From positions 11,133,628 to 11,197,627 of the forward strand of contig OX463783.1 in NCBI GenBank assembly GCA_949825025.1: a stretch of 64,000 nucleotides of DNA, read 5' to 3'. The notes under the pieces were generated by a model that ran no database searches, was not told the origin of the DNA, and worked only from the letters and a program-made list of their open reading frames with translations. The translations under genes and the position numbers were made by a program. The DNA is from Siphlonurus alternatus. Taxonomy: Eukaryota; Arthropoda; Insecta; Ephemeroptera; Siphlonuridae. Below are positions 1 through 14,100 of this stretch, piece after piece (position 1 is the stretch's first letter; the number at the start of each line of letters is the position of its first letter).

Positions 1-50
1 TTGGATATGGTTCACTTACCTGTTAGTATCTCATAATGCAGGTAAAATAA

Positions 51-63
51 AGGTCAGTTACCT
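51..63. promoter_or_regulatory. Near-perfect IR1 AGGTCA palindrome
   Basis: AGGTCAGTTACCT differs from the IR1 consensus by one base in the second half-site. Listed because two perfect sites occur in the same window; alone it would be weak. Confidence 0.2.
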
Positions 64-1220
64 TAATAGTTTATTTTATCGGTTCGATTAATTTTTAAAG
101 TTAAACTTTAATTAAATTGCTAAGTATTTTAAATTAAATTCAGGGTTATATTACAGCGCAGATATTGTAAGGGCAGGAATGGCTATATAAGATTATTTTA
201 ATTAATTTTAACAATTGAATTTTATTATAAAAATAATATTTTAATTAACATCTAGAATTTTAAATTAATATTATACATAGTTCATTTTAATAGTACGTAA
301 CTTTTAAGTTATTTAAATTTTATAATAATTTTTTACATTGCTTTTAATTTAATTAAAACATTATTTTTATTATACTTTTCATTCTAATTTAAAAATATTT
401 TCATTTGAATTTTACAAAATTTTGAGTCTCGTAAATTTTAAAAGGTTAAGTTTTAAATGTCTGCTAATTTTATTTATTACTCACAAAGTTAACTATTAAA
501 ATTCATCTCACCAATTAATAATTTTATAAAAATTTACATCATATTTTTCTCGATAGACTAGCTAGTTTAATATTTTAGCCATAAAAATTCCATTTTAAAA
601 CGTTGATTACAATGCATTGTTGTTATTTTTCACTTTATGTGATAACATGTTTTTTTATTGTTTGTTTACAAAAGAAAACACATATTGATTGGAACATTAA
701 TTAAATATAACTGTACTTAAAATTTTATTTTTTATTGCTAAAAACTATAAAATGTTAGCGATTGTTAAAAAAAACTGTAAAATATCATTATTTTAAAATA
801 ACAATACATTTTCAAGTTTTATAAGAAAAACATAGTGTTTCGTAATTCTTAGAAAGCTTTGAACTGGTATTATAGATAAAGAAAATCTTAGTTAGAATTT
901 AAGGAATACAAATTCTTACAAACTATATAAACAGAATTAGCATATTATAATAAATATGAATCATGCGTGAATAAATTTAATGAATAATATTGAGCCGAAT
1001 GAATAACTTAATACTCTAATAGCTTTGCATATTTATCTTATATTGTATAATTTATCAACAATATTTAGACAATATTATGAGAGGAGAAAATCAAAACATG
1101 AAAGTTAATATAATTTCTGTTAAGAGCTTTTTTCTTATCTCTGTGCTTTGAAATTGACCCCTAGTGAAATGTTATTTGTCACATTTTGATTTTGTATAAT
1201 TATAGTAAATATGTATACAT

Positions 1221-1541
1221 AATGGAGTATTGTCCTCAATTTTTTTTATTGCAGAAATGGATAGAGCGTGCAAAGTTATGCTACCCTGATTTTTTTTAAA
1301 TTTTTTTGAGACCTGGAACTATTTTTAAAAAATTATTGAAAGTCCTTTTTGTGACGTCACGCGGCGGCAAGTCCTATCTTTTTCTTAAGGAGCGGCGTCT
1401 CGTGACGTCACGAAGAGGATTTGGAATAATTTTTTAAAAATAGTTCCCGGGCTCTAAAAAATCTGAAAAAAATCAGGGTAGCATAACTTTGCACCCTCTA
1501 TCCATTTCTGCAATAAAAAAAAATGAGGACAATACTCTATT
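1221..1541. mobile_element. Palindromic MITE, family A, copy 1
   Basis: Long terminal inverted repeats: the left arm carries ATTGCAGAAATGGATAGAG and TTATGCTACCCTGA, mirrored at the right end. There is no coding capacity. It is flanked by a direct repeat of about 22 bp (1201-1222 and 1541-1562, one mismatch) that resembles a long target duplication. Related copies are at 24977, 38784, 50084, 54522 and 55256. Confidence 0.8.
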
Positions 1542-2749
1542 ATAGTAAATATTTATACATAATTATATAGCTGCAGTATAGAAGCCACCTTAGTTGAAAA
1601 AATTAGTTAAATTACGTCTTCAACTCATCGCCTTTACACGTCTAAAGTCTAAATCTCAAAAACACATCTTAAATTATTTCCTTCTCGTTCAAAGTGAGGA
1701 TGAAATGGAGACAAAACAAAACTTCTAACATTTTGTGCTCAATAAGAGGAAAGAAGATGTAATCTCGCATTTTTCCTTTAAAATGGTGCAAAATAGGAGG
1801 GGATTAGACGAGAAGAGCTAGCGAATAAAAGTTTAAATTTATTTCAGCTCTGGCATGCATGGAATTCTATTGAAAATCATTGAAATATTCTGTTTCAAAC
1901 GATAGGTAAAATTGTAAACTCTATATTTCTATGAAAAGACATAAATTAAGTATTTGTTGATACTTCTAAGGCAGAGTTTATCATCATTTTATTGAAAAGG
2001 TCACAAAGATCAACGCAGTAACTTAAGAATAATCGTTGTCTTTACTTTTTACGTGGATATACGGGTGCCCAAAATATGTGTTGACAAGATTAATTTTTTA
2101 AAAAAAACATAAACTTTATTTTGCTAAGAATTAAGGTTAAAATTAACATAAATTTAACTTTTAAAATTTGCATGCAAACTTTTTGAAGAATTATAAATTT
2201 GTGACATAAAAAAAACTAAATAATTTATAACGAATCAGATTTCTATAATATAATACATTATTAAAAATAATAAATAATATCAAATTCTAGTTATAAAAAA
2301 CAAAATCTCGTGCTTGGATTATAAAATTTATAAAGGCACGCACCATAATGTAAATTATATTAACAATATTATAACATTAAAGTCGATTTTATAAGTTAAA
2401 TCATTCTAAAATACACCTTATAATTGATTCAAGTTATATTATATTGAGTATAGTGAACGTGATACACGTTTCAAGACCGCGACATGCGATCATGTCCTGC
2501 GGTTCGTGCACGCAAGCACACTCTATACTTGAGCTTAAGTATTGAAGAACTACAGTTAAACATTACATTTAGTATTGTAAAATAGTCACCTGAGGTTCTC
2601 CATAATATGAGATTCAGTTTAGTTAGTCAGGTCTCTTGTGGTTGGATTGTCTTACAACATTTGAATATAAACGTCAAAACTTTCTTGTCCAAGGGTCAAT
2701 ATAAGTTCGTTGACCTAACTTGACCTGGTCAAAAGTTGTGAGGGTCAAT

Positions 2750-3126
2750 TTAAGGGTAAGATAACACACCGAATATTTCACACATTAAAATTATGAAAAA
2801 TTATTTTAAAATGTTCTCCTCTGTATACCTTATCAGTAGCTAAAATATCAGGTATACAATTTTGATATAGTTTTCGAGTTATTTTTATGAAATTTGAAGT
2901 CGACTAATTTATCAGGGAGAAATGGAACTTTCATGTTAACTTTAGAAATTAATAATTATAAAAACTAGATCGAATTTGTATACCTAATTTTTTATATTTT
3001 AACTACTGCAGCATGACAAGGGATGTAGAGGAGAACATTAAAATTTTAAAGATACATGCAGTATGTTTCATAATTTTCATGGATGGGATTTTTTTTTTAA
3101 CATGGAGCGTGTTACCTTACCCTTAA
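2750..3126. mobile_element. TTAA MITE, family B, divergent copy
   Basis: Ends are TTAAGGGTAAGATAAC and GTTACCTTACCCTTAA, bounded by TTAA. The interior contains AAAATGTTCTCCTCTGTATA and its mirror. It is shorter-armed and more decayed than the copies at 45078, 51164 and 54115. TTAA targets suggest a piggyBac-type transposase acting in trans. Confidence 0.75.
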
Positions 3127-3130
3127 TAAA

Positions 3131-3143
3131 AGGTCATTGACCT
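3131..3143. promoter_or_regulatory. Perfect inverted AGGTCA repeat, 1-bp spacer (IR1)
   Basis: AGGTCATTGACCT matches the ecdysone-receptor/USP palindrome consensus RGGTCANTGACCY. It lies just outside the right end of the TTAA MITE at 2750-3126. Further TGACCT or AGGTCA-like half-sites are nearby (about 2690-2745 and 3220-3240). Binding is inferred from the motif only. Confidence 0.35.
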
Positions 3144-5115
3144 GATAAAAACTCTGCTTAAGGGTCATAAACCTGGTTAAAAATCATTTTTCTAGGGGTA
3201 AAAAAAAAGAAAAAAAGAAAGAACGTCATTGACCTGGTCAATGGTGAACATTAATTCTGTCACGATGTTTACAAAAGTGAGTTTTGCTCAGATTTATAGC
3301 ACATCGTAAATTGTTTTATATACAAAATAAATCTTAAGGTAAAGAATGATTTTGTAAAAGTCATTATTTAAAAGAATGTATTTCTTGAAAATTACTCTGG
3401 GAGAAAAAAAAAATAACAAAATAACTTTGAAGTAGGTAATTATTTGTTTAGTACTCTTCCTTATTGTTTAATTGCTTTTTAGTTAATTAAAATTATGAAA
3501 GTATAGGAGGAAATTTAGATAAATAAAGTATTTAATTATCGAGAACTATATACTGGGTTAGTGAAATAATTTAGACCTGCAAGGATGAAATTTTTATTGC
3601 ATATTTCGATAGAAGATCTTGGGTTATTATATATTGTCAATTATTAATTATTAGGGAAAGGCATTGCATTATATCCGTCACATCATCTTTCACTTCAATT
3701 TTGAGGTCTTCAGAGGGGTAAAAAAAATCTGAAACAAATTGCAATACATAAATCGAGTTTTTTTTTTTTTTATCCAAATATGCCCATTTTGAGGTTTCAA
3801 TAAAAAAGACAGTATAAAATAATGAGAACTCGTAATATAGACATGAAAATGTGCGTTCTAAAATTTAATGTAACACATAATTAAGACTGTAATTAAATTC
3901 TGAAAGAGGTAAGGCACACCTCATATATGTTCAAGGTAGTCTGGTGGTTGAGGTTTTTGCGATGATGGAAAACTCGTACTAACTTGGTATGTCTCCCGTT
4001 ATGGAAACTTGATGGAGTAGCAGACAGCGAGATCTGGTGGTGGTTCGTGGTACCTTGGAGAGCGACTGTACACTTTGTTTATTTAGAAATTTTACATAAT
4101 ATATGGTAGCCAATAGCTCAAAGGTCATTTTGTTTTCGTAAAAAAAAAAAAAAAAAAAAAAATGAAATTAACAAACTATACCCTAGCCTTTCCATCGTTC
4201 AAAGCAGTGATACAGAATAGTACAAATGAAAAAAATCTTTGATTAGTCATTTAAGGGGGTGGGGCTTTAGAAGTTAATAAGGGAAAGATGGTTCTACCCA
4301 CTGCCTATGCATAATTTTAATTTTAAATTATCTAATTTTAATCAGTTTTAGAAAAAATTGACAAAATGACAAAAAAAAATAAATAACACAGATATAGTCA
4401 CAATATTTGTTATTTATTAAAAAAAAATAATGTATGCCCGCTGCAGTATATAGTGAGTAAACTCATTCACTGCATCGCTATGTAAAGCTAGCCGAGTAAT
4501 ACAGAATTTTCTCTAAAAAAACAATCGAACACAATGCAAGTCTTTAAAATACGACTATGCCATTTATGGATTTTTTTTACAAGTGGTGAGAGGCGTAGTC
4601 CATCTCCATGTTCGTTCAGGGTTATAGCGGGTGTGTTGATGACCATATTAGTACAGTCAAATCATTTTAATGATCCTATTGAAAAAAATTGACACAATAT
4701 AATTTTTTAAAAAATTGAAGCATTTTAAATGGAAATCAAATTTATGATTGTCAAAACAAAAATGTTAAAAGGATAGCCAGACACCTTTTTATAATTCACA
4801 GTTAATTTCTACTGTTCCAGTAATAATAATTATACTTGCGTCTCATGCTCATCCAGCTTCATTTTGATATTTAAAGGAACAGTAGTTAATTTTTATCTGA
4901 GATTCTGATCGCTTTTCGCTTTTACTGTGTCTCCATGCCACTTCACAAGAACTTTGTACTTTGTACTAGAGGATGGCTTAAATTTTAAACCAGCCGCTTT
5001 TGCCGCCATGGCACGTCACGATGCTGACTTTCGTAAGCGCATTTAATTGGTTAGCCTGTCAAAGGTGCCGCTTTAGCCATCAGCGCTACGCTGTTACATC
5101 TTTGGCGTCCCCACA

Positions 5116-5240
5116 TGCCTGTTATATATACTTGGTACTTAAGTATACACTTAAAGTATACCACATGATCACATTTAGCTAATCAGAATGCTAGAAAAAG
5201 GTCACGTGGTATACTTAAAGTACCAAGTGTATAGATCAGG
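5116..5240. repeat. Inverted repeat with 33-bp arms
   Basis: The left arm ending ACTTGGTACTTAAGTATAC (about 5116-5148) is mirrored by GTATACTTAAAGTACCAAGT (5208-5240). It sits in the less AT-rich block 4980-5480, whose ORFs on both strands show no domain. Probably a small MITE or fragment. Confidence 0.5.
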
Positions 5241-5734
5241 CAATATAGATGCCAGCTGCTTGAGCGCGAGGCGTATTTGGCGTACTTTCACGAAGGTTGG
5301 CGAAAATTGTCGAGTTGTCGATATCCATCCTCTCAGTAGACTGTCCTTGTCAAGTAAAATTTTTGTCCGTGTACCAAAAAGTTCGCCCGTCATTGTCTGA
5401 CCGCACAGGCAGCAGCAACAGACCTTATAAAAGGCGAGACGAAATCCGACCGGCTGCAAACTTGTTCTCGAGTGGTTGACAGCTGGAATTTTTACTTTAG
5501 TACCAAGGACATTTATTATTACGTAAGCCTTGATACAATTTGCACCTTTTTAATATTAATTTAATTCATGACATAAAAGTCAAATTAACTGTCTGTTATA
5601 ATTAAAGGTGAAACCGGTAGGAGAATTTGGAGAGACAGGGAGGAAGGGCGGGGTCTTTATCTTGTAATTTTAAATTTTGGGAATTCGTGTTTCCAATCTA
5701 TTGTTAGTTGAATTTTCTAGAGAACTTCACTTCT

Positions 5735-5932
5735 GTACACCACGAACTTTACTCCAGCTTTGTTTGTAGGCATTGCCACGCAGGGTGAACCAAAAACTCT
5801 TTTAATATTGATAGTGCTCTTTTTATCTAAATAAAAATAAAAACAAATGAAAATACATATCTGTTATACTCTTTGTCTATTGAAGCTACAGCTCTATAGC
5901 AAGAGTAAAGTTCGTGTTGTCTTAAGGTGTAC
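5735..5932. repeat. Inverted repeat, probable MITE
   Basis: GTACACCACGAACTTTACTC near 5736 is mirrored by GAGTAAAGTTCGTGTTGTC with GGTGTAC near 5905-5932. No coding capacity. Confidence 0.45.
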
Positions 5933-7426
5933 ACTGTACATCTTTTAGATCATCCCTTAACTTTAACTCCACGCTCGTTTTTAAATACACAATTTTTGGA
6001 GCTTATTTTCTTGAGCGAAATACATTATGCTCTTCTTAATGGAAAAATTACTTGAAAATTTCTTATTGCAATATATTTGGATGGAATAACTCGAGTTACG
6101 TTTTCTCAATTTTAAGGGAAATTACTATTAAACAACCTCTTTTACCTCGATTTTGAGGGTTGTTAAAGGGCTAAAAAATGAATAAAACAAATTGCTGATA
6201 CATAAATGTCGTCTGAAAATTGACGATGATAATATTAATGTAACATAAATTTATAATTCAAGGTCCTTCATTGAAATAAGTAATAAGAAATCATGTGTAG
6301 GTTGTACGTTACGTTTTACATTTATTATAACTCCACCGACTCCAAGAAAATGTCAAAACTGCATGTCTTTGTCTATTTTAGAGCTGCAGTTATAGTGCAT
6401 GAATCAAACATGCAGAGGTAAATTTTTTTATTTACGTTCAATTTAATAAAAATTCGAGTAAAATTGTTTTTCAAGTTCATATTGTATTCAATTTAACGGT
6501 AAAAATTAACTGAAAGTTGATACTTTAAGGACCACAAAATTATAAAACTTTCGTTCATATATTTCATTTTCAATATAGGCCGAAGTGGTCGGTTGTAATT
6601 TAATTTTATTTCAACCACAATTATGCGTGTGGCCAGTGAAAGAATGGAATTGAAAATTAATTCGGTCATAAAATTATAGGAATCTCTCTAGCTCTTACTT
6701 TAGATTGAATTCTAAATTTCTATATACGAGCAAAGCATGTTGAAAAGATTAAGAAGTTTGTTGTATGTGTGATAAAATCTAAGTTTTAATAATATTGCTT
6801 GCGTAGATTTTATGTGCCATAAAAGGTGTCTAATTTCTCCATTTTCAGTTACAAAAATATATTTTACATATAATATAACGAATGTATAGAAGCATAAAAT
6901 TTATAGTTTTGTTTGTTTTATACATTGCAGTACTCAATATAGATGAAAAAAAAAATGTACGGTTAGACATAATATATTACTTTAAAATTTATATTATTTA
7001 CCTATATAAAGTACTACATAAATTATATAGCGCCTTTATGTATCTTGGAATACAGATTATGGATCTATACTGTATATAAAACATTCCTAAAATCAAATTT
7101 ATTCTCACCAAATTGCCAGTATACTTATCTATATACTTACGATCTACTTGTCAAAGTTCCAAAATTCCAGGCCAACAAAAATATAAAAACATATTTACGT
7201 ACAGTCATATTCTACAATAAATATAAATTAAAATTTTGACAGCAAATTCTTTTGTTTTTATAAAAAATATTCAATTACTTATAAATCTTGAACCTTTCAA
7301 AAAATAATATTTTAATAAAACAATAGAATTATACGTAAAAAAAATAAACTTATGTTTAAAATCACAACAAAAAACTTTTTAGTTTAAAACAATGGAGCAT
7401 TAAATGTCATTGCCATGACCGCGATT

Positions 7427-7473
<47 letters not shown>

Positions 7474-8582
7474 CATATCTTTTATTTCCAAGAATTTATA
7501 AAAAAAAATCTTGAAATCAAGAAAGTTAAAACAAAAAAATTAAAGTAAAAGTAAAAAAAAAATATTTAAATAATATTTGACTGCCCAAATATGTTCAAAC
7601 ACTTTCTAAATTAATTGACGACGATCCTTCTGCCTGCAGTAGCAAGTGTAAATATTTTGTAGCCAAGATGATTTTTTTTTTATCCAGTAGATTCGCTTTC
7701 ATTTGGGCGGGGTCACCGCTTTCTCCCAGCCCCAAGCTTTTGTAAATTCACAACACCCGCGGTGCATTAAAGTTAAAGATATTGTATCACAGGTGTCGAT
7801 GATCTTTTTTACGTATTTCGGTAAATTGGTGACTATTGTTTCACTAATTTTTTTGACAATGAAAAGAAAGAAATGTTTTCTAATTTTTGTATTGGTTATA
7901 ATTAAATTAGAAAGATATTAATTGATTAATAAAACCACACCTTTATTGAAAAATAATTATAATTTCTAACGTTTATTTAAGTTTCATAACGCCCTAAGCT
8001 TTGTTTAAAATTTATTCTTAATTTTTGTTGATGTGTAACACTACACCGCACGCGTTTCAGTTTTAATATTTAATAGCCTATTATATATTTTCATGCTATA
8101 AAAATAGTAAAAAATTATGATTTAGTAAAAAAAAATAAATAGTTATTATTTCATTAAACCTTAGTATTTAATAATTAGACATAATTTTCAGGTCAAAAAT
8201 TTTATATTAATTAATATAAAGTGTAAAAATCGGACTACATTTAATTATAATTACTCTTTTATAAAATAATTTAATTGAAATCTATAAAAATTCAATACTT
8301 AATTCTTATTGTAGTGAAAGATTTGAAAGCAAAAACTATTGTCTTTCGAACCCTCTGTATACAGACTAATACACCTGATAGTACTTAACTCCTAGAAAGG
8401 AAAGTTGAGCGAGAGGTAGAGAGAGGCAGACAGTAGGTAAAAACCTGTCTCGATATGGAAAAGTCGGCGACTCAAACGGTCGTCGCTTTGTACTGACCTG
8501 CCGCACACTAACTGGACCTGTTGCAACCTGTCTACTGTAGCTTGTTTGTCTCGTTATCTCATTGCACTTTTCTCATCCCTCT

Positions 8583-8587
<5 letters not shown>

Positions 8588-8672
<85 letters not shown>
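8588..8672. repeat. CT microsatellite
   Basis: Uninterrupted CT dinucleotides over about 80 bp. ORFs of alternating Leu/Ser across it are artefacts. Confidence 0.95.
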
Positions 8673-8676
<4 letters not shown>

Positions 8677-8966
8677 CTTCTTAACTGTCTCATTAGTATA
8701 CAAAAATAAACCCCACAAAACAAGTACTTTTGTTATACAAGTGTTTTATATATCAAGTATATACTTTGTTGTTTTGCGATTAAATTTTATTGATATTAAA
8801 ATACAGTTGATATAAAACAGTATATTGCTTTAATCTGCTAGCTTAAAGATTCTTTATATAATTCTGATGTATTGTAGTACTTAAATGCTAGTAATAAATT
8901 TGCATATTACTTAAATATTAATGACTCTTTTTGCTGCATGTCATTAATATTATTGTTTTTAATGAT

Positions 8967-9090
8967 AAGGGGCATTCACAAAGCCTTAAGGCCACATTTA
9001 AGGCTCAATAATTTAAGACCAGAAATTTTGGGTCTAAAAAACGTGTCTAAAATCAAGCTTTAAATTATCGAGTCTTAAATGTGGCCTTAA
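8967..9090. mobile_element. MITE family C, truncated copy
   Basis: Starts AAGGGGCATTCACAAAG and shares GGCCACATTTAAGGCTC and its mirror with the complete copy at 18889-19032. The right terminal CTTTGTGAATGCCCCTT is missing. Confidence 0.7.
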
Positions 9091-9168
9091 TCATAACCAA
9101 AGAAGTTCCTAATAATGCTATAAATATATAATAGAAAAACGGAAAACAAAAAAGAAGTTGATTTAATT

Positions 9169-9208
<40 letters not shown>

Positions 9209-11138
9209 ATACACATTAAGATGCATTGAAATTTTTAATGCACTTTTGAGAGTAATTTTCTAAATAATATAGCTCATTTTTATTTACTATTGCATAAAAT
9301 TAATTTTGTTTTTTGTATAGACTGCTCTGGTTTATATTTAACCAAAAATAATTTTAAAAATTAGAGTGAAAAAAAATAAAGAAATTTACGGTAAAATTCA
9401 TATCATTTGTATTAAAATATGTGTTACGTATCAAATAGTGTAATATCAATTGATAAAAGATTTCACTAAGTAATGTTTTGAGGCATTATTATAATATACT
9501 GGTTAGCCTGAATACGAAATATAAAGAATAATGAAAGTTAGTGATGCGCATGTTGTCTGCATGCTGTGAATAAAATTTATATGTCAAAGTAATTTAATAT
9601 GAGAAACTATAGACTGTTGTTTAGCGGTAGTATTATAGCACGGTAATATAATTGCAGTTAATCATACACGAACACGTTTAGAATTGTTAATGAACCAATC
9701 ATCCTGAAATATAATTTTCTTTTAATATTTGATTACAGGTTTTGTGTGTGGTGAAAATTTTTCACTTTATATATTTTTTTTAATAATGTAAAATCAAAAA
9801 TCAAGAAAGAAAATGTATTGTGTTAAATAAAGTAAACATTAGATTTCTTTTAATATTTATGATACTTTTGATAAGATGCTGTACAGGTATTTATAAAAGC
9901 ATAATATAAAAGGTAAATGCCAGGATAGATTACAATTAAGGCCGTGACAGGCCCGTTCCGGATAAACCCATGAAATGCATAATATTATATCGTAATTAAG
10001 TTTCGTATTTTTTTAATAAGTGAGTAATTATTCCCAATTGTGATTTGATAACGAAATACATAATCAATAAAGTATATTGTTCAAGAATCTATAATATGAT
10101 ATAGACATTTCTTGATGAAAGAAATTTTGAAAGGCGAAGAGTGTACTTTTTTATATATATGATGTACAATTTTGCTAAAAAATATACAGAGATACAGGTT
10201 TATTATCTCACTCATTTTGACTAATATTGTACAAGCTAAGTACTACAATTCTGTAGGCAGCTGCGCTATTTTCTCATTTAGTTTTTCAAAACTCAAGACA
10301 GTGAAGGTGAATTTTTAAAGACGCGTGACTCAAAGTATAAAGTTTATGGTAGGAGGAAATCTGTTCAGTAAATAGGAATTATATTGACATAGAAATGTTG
10401 CGTGGTGGGTGGTGTTTTCTACAATCGTGACCCAACATTAAGGATGTAATCTGATCGCATGTAGAAATAAGAATGTAATATTTTTAAAGTCAACTTTGTC
10501 GCATATCTTTCACAAAGTACTATTTATTTACTAAAATATACAAGTAACTGAAGTGCTATTTTTTATGTTTATTAAGTGTAATGTGAAGTCACTGCAAGAA
10601 GACAGGACAATCCATCTGTTTACGAGTGCAATGTTTATTAAGTTCATTCACCCCAAGCGAGCACCTTTACCTTTGTGTTCGATACAATAAAATTATATTT
10701 ATACCGGAGACGTTTTAAATTACTGAACATTATTCAGTTTAATTATTGTATGCACCGGGCACCATTATGATATATTTTTAAAATAACTAATACAAAATAG
10801 ATTATCTAAATTAGATTTATTTCCAGTTTATTCTAAATAATATAGCCGATAAATTAAATACAGGTCATATATTATATATTTTTAAATAAAGATTATATTA
10901 AGTTTTAAGGTTCTATTATTGTTTTTTTAAACAAAATGCTCCTCATGCTGCATTCCATTTCTAACTCTTGCAACATTATCTAGGGTATTTTCACTTATAG
11001 TATATTATGGTCATTGCCTTGATTACATTTTGAACTGATATTATTTGGGTATATTCAATATGATACGTAATAAAGCATTATCATTTGTATTGATACTAAT
11101 TAATTTCTACAACTCTGTCTTTTCAATTTTATTTCCAG

Positions 11139-14100
11139 AACTGGAGCGGACCTCCTCGAGTGATGATCAACAAATAACAACAACATCAACAACAACAGAA
11201 AAACCAAAATCAAAACCACCAAAACGTCGCGAGGGTGGTTCCATTGTACACATACGTGGAGACCATCACAAGTTGTTCTTGGACACCATGAGGCTCCGGA
11301 TGGCTTCCCAACACCGCCGAGGTGACTCAAGGGTCGCGTTTGCTACTTCAACTCCTATATCCGGACGTATGTTGAGTCCTACAAGACCTAGAGACCCTCC
11401 TCCACCACCCCCACCTTCCCCTCCATCTAGACCTCAATCCTGGACACCTACAAGTGACGTAGTGATTGTGACGTCACCAGAAATAAACACGAACTCTACT
11501 ATAGTGACTGTAAATGAAACCTCCGTATCAGAAGAAAGTGACTATAATACATTGAGAATAAATATTGGTAATGAAAATTTAGCAACTATTTTAACAGTTA
11601 GTGGAAATGAAGTTGAAAAAATTATAGATAATAATAATGATAATACATCTTATCATAATTATGATCATATTGAATCTGTTAAAAGAAATGTAGTAGTACC
11701 ACATGTTTGTTCAAAAGGACAAGTTACAATTAGTGATACAAGTATTATTGAAAAAGTAGAAAATAAAAGAAGAACAAATAATAAAAATATATCATTAATA
11801 GAATCACCATATGTTAGTACTAGTATTAAAGTTGGTCCTATTACAAATGATAATAATAATAAAAGTGACTCAAAATGGTTAACAGAACCACCTTATGTGA
11901 GTACAAGTATTATTGTTGGAAATGAAAATAAATTAGATAAAAAATGGCCTGAATATGAAACAAATATAACAATTGATTCAACAAAAGATGATAATTCAAT
12001 AACAGATGATGAAAGTGCAATTGGATCTCGATCAAAATTCTACGTTACTGTAGAAGATGAAGACGAAGATTATGATGATGAAGAAATTGAAGATCATTAT
12101 GAAATGATTCGTGACCCAATTTATGAAGAAATTAAGATTTCTGAGCCTCAAGCAAAGTCGATATTTGAAGGAGCTTCAAAGTACGATATTCTTAATTACC
12201 TGGTAGGAGCCAAGGAGCGTGGGATTCCTCTGGAGACCACGCCCACTCGGGAGGTGTCCCTCCTCGACCTTCCGGCCCTTGAGGATCGTCCCCAGGGTGA
12301 CAGTGAGCTCGGAGGATCGTCAGCGCCAAGTGAACTCGTCAGTCATGTCAGTGACTCGAGTGAGGATGCGATTCCACTTCGCTCGTCTCCTGCTAAGGTG
12401 AGTGGAGAAAAATTAATTAAATGGTTGGAGACTTTAATGCCTGAAAAAATATTGTTTTGTTTTCAAAAATTGTTTTGTTGTAAAAGAAACTAATATTATA
12501 AAAATGTAAAATAATTATTGCCTAGAATACCTGTACCAAAATTGTTTGTATTAAAGAGGTATATTTATTTTAATTTGTATATATTTTGTTAGTTACACTT
12601 AATTTTTAAGGTTTTTATTTAAATTAAACATATACTTTTTACTTGTTTTTGCAGAAAAAAAAATAAAAATATAAAACTAATCTTGGAGTCTGCAATAAAA
12701 TATTAAAATTTCAGCATGATAATATGTATTAAAAAAAATGAACAAACCTTAATTAATACTTCGTTTTCACATGAATATAATTGCTTCCAACATAATTTAG
12801 CTAACATGTGCATAAGCTGCATAACTAATTAATTATGTTTCTATTTCAGAGCCGTCGTAGCTCTGCGGAGATCGAGCGCAACGACTCCGGGGTCGGCTCG
12901 GAGACGTCGCAAAGCAGCCGCAGTCGATGGCTCATGCAGAGGAGAGGTCATCTGGACCAGGGTGACCTCCAGTGTGAGGACTGCGAGCAGAGCGTCGAGC
13001 CGCAGGTCACCGACAGGTCAGTACTTGTTATACAGAGGTCATTTGGACCATGCAGATCAGGTATAAGTACTTGCATGTCATTGAGATGAGAGGTCAGTAG
13101 AGGTCATTTGGACCAAATCAGTACATATAATTGACGTCAGAGGTCAAAAAAGGTATAATTTGGACCAGAGCAGGTCATCGAGAACACATATTTTTATTCT
13201 TTATGTATACGTAATTAAGAAGGTGAATTAATTTTGAAAAAAATCAGTATTTCGTGAAGAAAAACTAGTAATTTATATTTAATGAAATTAATTTAAATTT
13301 TATAGTATCAGATTTGTCGTAAATGCACTGTACCAACTCCAGCCCGACTCCCACCTCGCTACAACTGGACGCTAAATTTTAATCCTCCTTTTAGCGGGGT
13401 GGTTTACGCGCCCCTGGTGTGCCGGAAGTGCGGAAAGCGCCGCTCGGAGCGACGCGAGATAATCTCGGAGCTGCTGGAGACGGAGCTCAAGTACGGCCGT
13501 GACCTCCGCATCATGGCCGAGGAGTTCTACCGCCCCATGTTGGTGGCCGGCCTTCTGTCCCAGGAGCAGCTCGACGCGATCTTCCTCAACGTGCCCGTGA
13601 GTGTTCTTGCAGGGTTTACTGTGGCATTCTGCATCAGGAGTTCTAAATATATAGTTATTTGGGTGACTGAGTTTTGTAAACTGCAGTATTATAGCAATTT
13701 AAATCGGGAATTTAAAACTAAAAGCATTACAATACCTATGATTGTTGATTATGCAGTGAATTAAGGGAATAGGTATTAGAGGTGATAAATGGAGGAATAG
13801 GCATGTATATTTTTCTTATTAAATATCATGCGCTTGTAAAACCAATGAACTCAATTGAAATACTAAAAAAATTGAAATTAATAAATAAAAATAAAATAAA
13901 AATTAATATTTTAACTTTTACGCCTTTAAATTATGCAACTTTTTCAGCAAAGAAAAAAAAATTGTTTTAAAAATACTTACTCGTATAAATTTAGGATTTT
14001 AAATTCTTATTTAACTTAATTATTGTATTTTCAACTAAAACTCGAATTTTAGAGTTTAAGGTTCTTCTTTAAAAAATATTCTAATTACATTTTATACAGA

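Larger units (their letters stand above)
1..11138. other. Non-coding stretch upstream of the RhoGEF exons
   Basis: Very AT-rich, with no ORF that looks like a conserved protein. It may be intergenic or a long 5' intron of the RhoGEF gene, because the first RhoGEF exon seen here needs one base from an upstream exon. It holds a palindromic MITE (1221-1541), a TTAA MITE (2750-3126), AGGTCA-type sites near 51 and 3131, inverted repeats (5116-5240, 5735-5932), an AT run near 7438-7471, a CT microsatellite (8588-8672), a MITE fragment (8967-9090) and a poly-T run (9172-9203). A less AT-rich patch at about 8380-8540 could be promoter or 5'UTR, but nothing decides this. Confidence 0.6.

Noticed and set aside
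5000..5480. Overlapping ORFs in a less AT-rich block as a possible gene
   Set aside because: ORFs on both strands are 60-85 residues, without domain or splice support, and overlap an inverted repeat.
8521..8815. Two ORFs rich in Leu-Ser
   Set aside because: They are read through a CT microsatellite and have no other support.
11045..11138. Start of the first visible RhoGEF ORF as a true N-terminus
   Set aside because: The open frame begins without an ATG at its first codon, and a good acceptor (TTTATTTCCAG) lies at 11128-11138; the part before it is read-through intron.
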